A stretch of DNA of 8,890 nt from Candidatus Colwelliibacteriota bacterium (GTDB lineage Bacteria; Patescibacteriota; Minisyncoccia; UBA6257; Colwellbacteraceae), in NCBI GenBank assembly GCA_028711965.1, contig JAQTRD010000014.1, forward strand, positions 1 through 8,890, read 5' to 3'. A program made the position numbers and the translations under genes. Below, piece after piece: positions 6,968 through 8,890 of this stretch (its first letter is position 1; every line of letters starts with the position of its first letter). Below the pieces are notes generated by a model that worked only from the letters and a program-made list of their open reading frames with translations, did not search any database and was not told the origin of the DNA.

Positions 6968-7252
6968 GTGGAAATTATTAAATCTTTAATTCCTACCGCT
7001 CATGCTGCAGACGTTAGCTCAATTGATGACGTAGTTGCGATAATCAACAGAGTTGGAGGAGCTCTGTCGGCAGTATTCTTTGCTGTTGCAGCCGTCTACA
7101 TAATTATGGCTGGTTGGACTTTCCTTCAGAGTAAGGGAGAAGCAGCTAAGCTTAAGAGCGCTAGAGACCAAGTTATCTACGCGGCTGTTGCTATTGCTGT
7201 GGCGCTCCTTGCTTACAGTATTAGGCCGATAGTGGAATCGATAGTAGGATAA
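6968..7252 (+). CDS. VirB2/TrbC-like pilin, short leader (pilin-like 3)
   Basis: This 94-residue paralogue of the preceding protein has helices at about 30-53 and 68-86 and the shared loop GEAAKLKSAR (57-66). The mature protein would be only about 80 residues. The N-terminus MEIIKSLIPTAHA-AD has a good signal-peptidase-like AHA site but almost no hydrophobic core, which is a strikingly short leader. The start must be the GTG at 6968: it is the only usual start codon after the in-frame TAA at 6953-6955 and before the conserved region. No Shine-Dalgarno sequence is visible. A 56 nt gap separates it from pilin 2, longer than the other gaps in the operon, and holds no clear promoter or hairpin. 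A strong terminator follows 15 nt after the stop, making this the last gene of the operon. Confidence 0.75.
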   Translation: MEIIKSLIPTAHAADVSSIDDVVAIINRVGGALSAVFFAVAAVYIIMAGWTFLQSKGEAAKLKSARDQVIYAAVAIAVALLAYSIRPIVESIVG

Positions 7253-7267
7253 GATCTGTGTCTAAAT

Positions 7268-7292
7268 AAAAACCGCTTTAGAGCGGTTTTTT
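7268..7292. terminator. Bidirectional rho-independent terminator
   Basis: A stem AAAAACCGCT / AGCGGTTTTT with a TTAG loop is flanked by an A run on the left and a T run on the right, so it works on both strands. It sits between the end of the pilin-like operon (stop at 7252, plus) and the end of the convergent 188-residue gene (stop at 7303, minus). It is the most textbook terminator in the window. Confidence 0.9.
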
Positions 7293-7302
7293 GATTGGAC
7301 CT

Positions 7303-7869
7303 TCAGTTTATTCTGGCTTTCAATGTCTGGCCTTTCTTGTATATATCTATCGACACGGTCTCTTCTGTTCTTTTGTGAATAGTGATTGTTATATAGCGTG
7401 TTCCGGTTTTAACAGGCGAAAGATCATAGATGTATTTCCCATTTTCGGTTGTCTGTTTGATCAATCCGGAAGAAATTAGAGCACTATCCTGAATTATCAG
7501 ATTGTTTACTCCGTCGGGCGATCCTCCGATAACGCGAATTTCGAGCAAAAAATTGTCGCCGCTCCTTTTCAGCAATGTCCTTATGCGGATATTCTTTTTT
7601 GGAATATCTACGGTTTTTTCCACCCTCTCTCTGCTGTTTGGAATGGAGACCGCAATCGTGTGCGACCCCCCTTTAAGGCTAACTTTCTTTGCTATTTTTC
7701 CGTCCGGTCCCGTTTGCATTAAATACGCGGGGTTGTCGTCAACTTTGAATCTAACGCATTGCGTTACCGGTCCTTTCTTCCCGGTCGTTCTTATTTTGGC
7801 GACTATATTTCCGGACTCCGCATCCTTGCGGTAGATCTTCAATCCCAAATTAACTCTATCATTCTTCAC
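7303..7869 (-). CDS. Unrecognised 188-residue protein with two beta-sandwich-like repeats
   Basis: I do not recognise this protein. It has no signal peptide, membrane helix or catalytic motif. The sequence alternates hydrophobic and polar residues in short strands and contains an internal duplication. Residues about 52-92 (QTGPDGKIAKKVS.. to VDIPKK) align with 139-179 (QTTENGKYIYDLS.. to IDIYKK), each starting QT, then D/N-GK, and ending in a [VI]DI-x-KK strand. This suggests two tandem Ig-like or carboxypeptidase-regulatory-like domains of about 87 residues. The start is the GTG at 7869, supported by the best Shine-Dalgarno sequence in the window (AAGGAGGT, 6 nt before). It is monocistronic, with its own promoter and a shared terminator with the convergent pilin-like operon. 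With no export signal it may be cytosolic, or be secreted by a route not visible here. Confidence 0.75.
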   Translation of the reverse strand: MKNDRVNLGLKIYRKDAESGNIVAKIRTTGKKGPVTQCVRFKVDDNPAYLMQTGPDGKIAKKVSLKGGSHTIAVSIPNSRERVEKTVDIPKKNIRIRTLLKRSGDNFLLEIRVIGGSPDGVNNLIIQDSALISSGLIKQTTENGKYIYDLSPVKTGTRYITITIHKRTEETVSIDIYKKGQTLKARIN

Positions 7870-7875
7870 AAAGAT

Positions 7876-7883
7876 ACCTCCTT
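7876..7883 (-). promoter_or_regulatory. Consensus Shine-Dalgarno site deciding a GTG start
   Basis: On the minus strand AAGGAGGT stands 6 nt before the GTG at 7869. It is the only full anti-16S match before a gene in this window and fixes the start of the 188-residue protein. Confidence 0.85.
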
Positions 7884-7902
7884 AAGTATTAGATTTTTTT
7901 AA

Positions 7903-7925
7903 ATACCTCCTTTCTGCTTAGAAAG
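7903..7925 (-). promoter_or_regulatory. Second SD-like copy and leader hairpin in the 5' UTR
   Basis: The 10-mer AAGGAGGTAT occurs again 29 nt upstream of the functional site (7912-7903 on the minus strand), with no ATG, GTG or TTG at a usable distance. Just before it, CTTTCT-AAGC-AGAAAG (7925-7910) can form a hairpin whose right arm takes the first bases of this copy. It could be a ribosome standby site, a regulatory leader, or a chance duplication. Confidence 0.4.
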
Positions 7926-7928
7926 CAC

Positions 7929-7958
7929 AATCTAATAACAAAAAAATATGCTTGTCAA
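7929..7958 (-). promoter_or_regulatory. Promoter of the 188-residue protein gene
   Basis: On the minus strand: a perfect TTGACA (7958-7953), an 18 nt spacer, then TAGATT (7934-7929), the same -10 variant as the promoter at 1848-1876. Predicted transcription from about 7922 gives a leader of roughly 50 nt containing both SD copies. Confidence 0.6.
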
Positions 7959-7981
7959 ACAAACGCGTAAAAGAGTAATAT
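7952..7981 (+). promoter_or_regulatory. Candidate tRNA-Leu promoter
   Basis: TTGTCA (7952-7957), an 18 nt spacer, then TAATAT (7976-7981) inside an alternating TA run. The predicted start near 7988 is about 11 nt before the mature tRNA 5' end. Its -35 overlaps the TTGACA of the opposite promoter by five bases (TTGTCAA reads TTGACAA on the other strand), so the two cannot easily be occupied at once. Confidence 0.5.
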
Positions 7982-7998
7982 ATATGCGTATTTTAGGG

Positions 7999-8078
7999 GG
8001 GTAGGTGGCGGAACTGGCATACGCGTACGGCTTAGGACCGTATCCGAAAGGTTGAGGGTTCAAATCCCTCCCTACCCA
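7999..8078 (+). tRNA. tRNA-Leu (anticodon UAG)
   Basis: The cloverleaf folds completely. The acceptor is GGGTAGG (7999-8005) with CCTACCC (8071-8077) and discriminator A8078. The D stem is GCG/CGC with GG in the loop. The anticodon stem is TACGG/CCGTA around CTTAGGA, with TAG at 8033-8035. The T arm is GAGGG-TTCAAAT-CCCTC (8054-8070). The variable region (8043-8053, tCCgaaaGGtt) forms a two-pair arm, short for a class II tRNA. The anticodon, A discriminator and extra arm identify leucine, reading CUA and probably other CUN codons. No 3' CCA is encoded (CAC follows), so it must be added by a nucleotidyltransferase. Confidence 0.93.
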
Positions 8079-8122
8079 CACATACCAATAAGCCTTGCAT
8101 CTGCAAGGCTTATTGGTATGTG
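8079..8122 (+). repeat. 21-bp perfect hairpin directly after tRNA-Leu
   Basis: Bases 8079-8099 are perfectly complementary to 8102-8122, leaving only TC between the arms (in practice a 4 nt loop). It begins at the first base after the tRNA discriminator. Only a short T run follows (CTTTGG), so as a rho-independent terminator it is atypical. It may shape tRNA 3' processing or terminate through its stem strength. Confidence 0.75.
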
Positions 8123-8148
8123 CTTTGGTTGGTGGGATTTGAACACGA

Positions 8149-8174
8149 CGGCAAAAGCAAGATTGCTTTTGCCG
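8149..8174. repeat. 12-bp perfect hairpin
   Basis: CGGCAAAAGCAA pairs with TTGCTTTTGCCG, with GA between. Its right arm overlaps a second small palindrome (GCCGC-AG-GCGGC, 8171-8182), so the two structures are mutually exclusive. Confidence 0.7.
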
Positions 8175-8191
8175 CAGGCGGCTTCGGGGGA

Positions 8192-8228
8192 GAAATTTTT
8201 ATCCGCTGAAAGCGTTTCGAAAAATTTC
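8192..8228. repeat. Two-level hairpin
   Basis: The outer stem GAAATTTTT (8192-8200) pairs with AAAAATTTC (8220-8228). Inside its loop CGCT-GAA-AGCG (8204-8214) forms a second stem. A nested arrangement of this kind is more typical of a folded RNA or mobile-element end than of a plain terminator. Confidence 0.55.
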
Positions 8229-8344
8229 GGAGGAGAAGAAATCCCTTCCTGTCCACCAGCCTTCGTTCTGCGAGTTTCGGCCGGTAGGCATTTCACTATA
8301 GAGATTAAGCCAGCAGGCTATAGGCATGACAAATAAACAAAGAG

Positions 8345-8398
8345 TAAAATTGGTTTCCAATAAATTCACCTTTTTGACGACCGTCAAAAAGGTGAATT
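8345..8398 (-). terminator. 17-bp hairpin plus mini-terminator after recombinase
   Basis: Bases 8363-8379 are perfectly complementary to 8382-8398, with two bases between. The structure begins 25 nt after the recombinase stop. On the minus strand it is followed at once by ATTGG-AAA-CCAAT and TTTT, a small second stem with a T run. Together they plausibly end recombinase transcription; the long stem may also act on plus-strand read-through from the tRNA. Confidence 0.55.
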
Positions 8399-8423
8399 AT
8401 CGATAACTATTATTGTCAGAAAA

Positions 8424-8890
8424 TTACTCATCTCTCCTCTTTCCGTGGAAGTGCTTATGTATATCTTTCAGTTCTTGGTTTGTGAGGTGCGTGTATATCT
8501 GCGTCGTCTGGATATTCGAGTGCCCTAGCATCTCCTGCACTGACCGCAAGTCGGCCCCGTTAACCAGGAGGTCTGTCGCAAACAGGTGCCGCAGAGTGTG
8601 CGGGGAAACGTGCTTTGGAATTCCTGCGGCTATCGTGTAGTGGTTGATGAGCCGCTGGACTGTGCGCGGAGTAATCTGTCCGATTACTTTCGGCGGGTCG
8701 GACTTCGTATAGCTCACGAAGAGCGCTTCTTCCGCGTCTCCGCGCGCGTCGAGATATCCTTTTATTGCTTTCTTCGCCCTTTCGGAGAAAAAAACGATGC
8801 GAAGCTTCGACCCTTTTCCTCTCACGGTTATCTCTCCCCGATCAAAATTGAGATAGCGGTTTAACGCGCAGAGTTCGGAGACGCGGAGGC
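8424..8890 (-). CDS. XerC/XerD-type tyrosine recombinase, catalytic domain (runs off right edge)
   Basis: Tyrosine recombinases cut and rejoin DNA through a tyrosine intermediate; Xer proteins resolve chromosome dimers, and relatives integrate mobile elements. The frame stays open to the edge, so the GTG at 8825 is internal. Visible residues begin LRVSELCALNRY, which carries the first catalytic arginine. Then come the lysine in GKGSKLR, HTLRH (His and second Arg), LGHSN (third His) and the nucleophile in IYTH. All six catalytic positions are present. About 20 residues follow the tyrosine, ending KRRDE. The sequence around HTLRH to IYTH is very close to the chromosomal XerC/XerD pattern, but the missing N-terminal DNA-binding domain prevents naming it XerC, XerD or an element integrase. 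It converges on the tRNA-Leu gene across the palindrome-rich gap; tRNA genes are common integration targets, so an integrase remains possible. Confidence 0.9.
   Translation of the reverse strand, partial: LRVSELCALNRYLNFDRGEITVRGKGSKLRIVFFSERAKKAIKGYLDARGDAEEALFVSYTKSDPPKVIGQITPRTVQRLINHYTIAAGIPKHVSPHTLRHLFATDLLVNGADLRSVQEMLGHSNIQTTQIYTHLTNQELKDIHKHFHGKRRDE

Larger units (their letters stand above)
8123..8423. other. Gene-free, palindrome-rich region between tRNA-Leu and recombinase
   Basis: No gene is supported in these 301 bases; both flanking genes are transcribed towards them. Hairpins follow one another: 12 bp at 8149-8174, GCCGC/GCGGC at 8171-8182, a two-level stem at 8192-8228, CTATAG..CTATAG with an inner AGCC/GGCT at 8296-8323, ATTGG/CCAAT at 8349-8361, and 17 bp at 8363-8398. 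A tRNA T-loop-like GTTCAAATCCC is present on the minus strand (8144-8134). Open frames across it run through the palindromes on both strands and are not credible genes. Confidence 0.6.

Noticed and set aside
8123..8144. A second complete tRNA gene on the minus strand ending near 8124
   Set aside because: Only the T loop is recognisable. The T stem does not pair, and no matching acceptor 5' strand, D arm or anticodon arm was found within normal distance.
8072..8296. Minus-strand open frame of 74 codons in the same palindromic region
   Set aside because: It is a mirror frame of the palindromes and overlaps the tRNA acceptor end; no initiation signal is seen.
8052..8336. Plus-strand open frame of 94 codons starting inside the tRNA-Leu T arm
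   Set aside because: It overlaps the tRNA 3' end and runs straight through the 21-bp, 12-bp and nested hairpins. It has no ribosome binding site and its TTG start lies in the tRNA variable region.
8079..8400. Integron attC sites
   Set aside because: The stems are perfect rather than bulged, and the paired RYYYAAC/GTTRRRY ends were not found. The recombinase also matches the Xer pattern, and no gene cassettes are present.
8397..8406. Palindrome TTATCGATAA next to the recombinase as a dif-like Xer site
   Set aside because: It lacks the 28-bp two-arm dif layout with a 6-bp centre, and its core does not resemble known XerC/XerD arms.
1..8890. CRISPR array
   Set aside because: No series of regularly spaced direct repeats was seen. 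The only short direct repeats noted are the two SD-like 10-mers and a 7-mer TAGGCAT at 8285 and 8321.

Overview
The window looks like chromosome from a Candidate Phyla Radiation (Patescibacteria, Parcubacteria-like) bacterium. This is inferred from gene content and style, not from a marker phylogeny. The signs are a four-domain ribosomal protein S1, tiny two-helix VirB2/TrbC-type pilin genes behind a solute-binding protein, a tRNA-Leu without an encoded CCA, very compact operons, and translation starts that mostly lack a Shine-Dalgarno sequence.

Layout. On the minus strand, 1-622 is the N-terminal part of the membrane protease gene ftsH (it runs off the left edge), preceded by rpsA at 739-1806. 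A hairpin terminator and a separate candidate promoter lie between them. On the plus strand, a metallo-beta-lactamase-fold protein that has lost its metal ligands (1884-2429) is tightly coupled to gyrA (2432-4888). rpsA and this gene diverge from overlapping back-to-back promoters. An operon at 4961-7252 follows, with its own extended -10 promoter. It encodes a membrane-anchored family 1 solute-binding protein and three small two-helix pilin-like proteins, and it ends at a strong bidirectional terminator (7268-7292).

An unrecognised 188-residue protein with two related beta-sandwich-like repeats (7303-7869, minus) diverges from a tRNA-Leu(UAG) gene (7999-8078, plus), again from promoters that share their -35 region. 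From 8079 to 8423 no gene is supported. The stretch is dense in perfect hairpins and carries a second, inverted tRNA T-loop-like sequence. The right end holds most of the catalytic domain of a XerC/D-type tyrosine recombinase (minus, cut by the window edge).

How the genes fit together. ftsH, rpsA, gyrA and the tRNA are housekeeping. The solute-binding/pilin operon is the most system-like unit. It contains no ABC permease or ATPase gene, and the solute-binding protein is fixed to the membrane next to VirB2-like subunits. This suggests surface capture or uptake, or an envelope appendage, rather than a classical sugar transporter. Three initiation styles can be read directly: near-leaderless starts 7-12 nt after a -10 box, an identical A-rich motif (AAAAAAATAAAATG) at three genes, and one textbook Shine-Dalgarno site that occurs as a duplicate.
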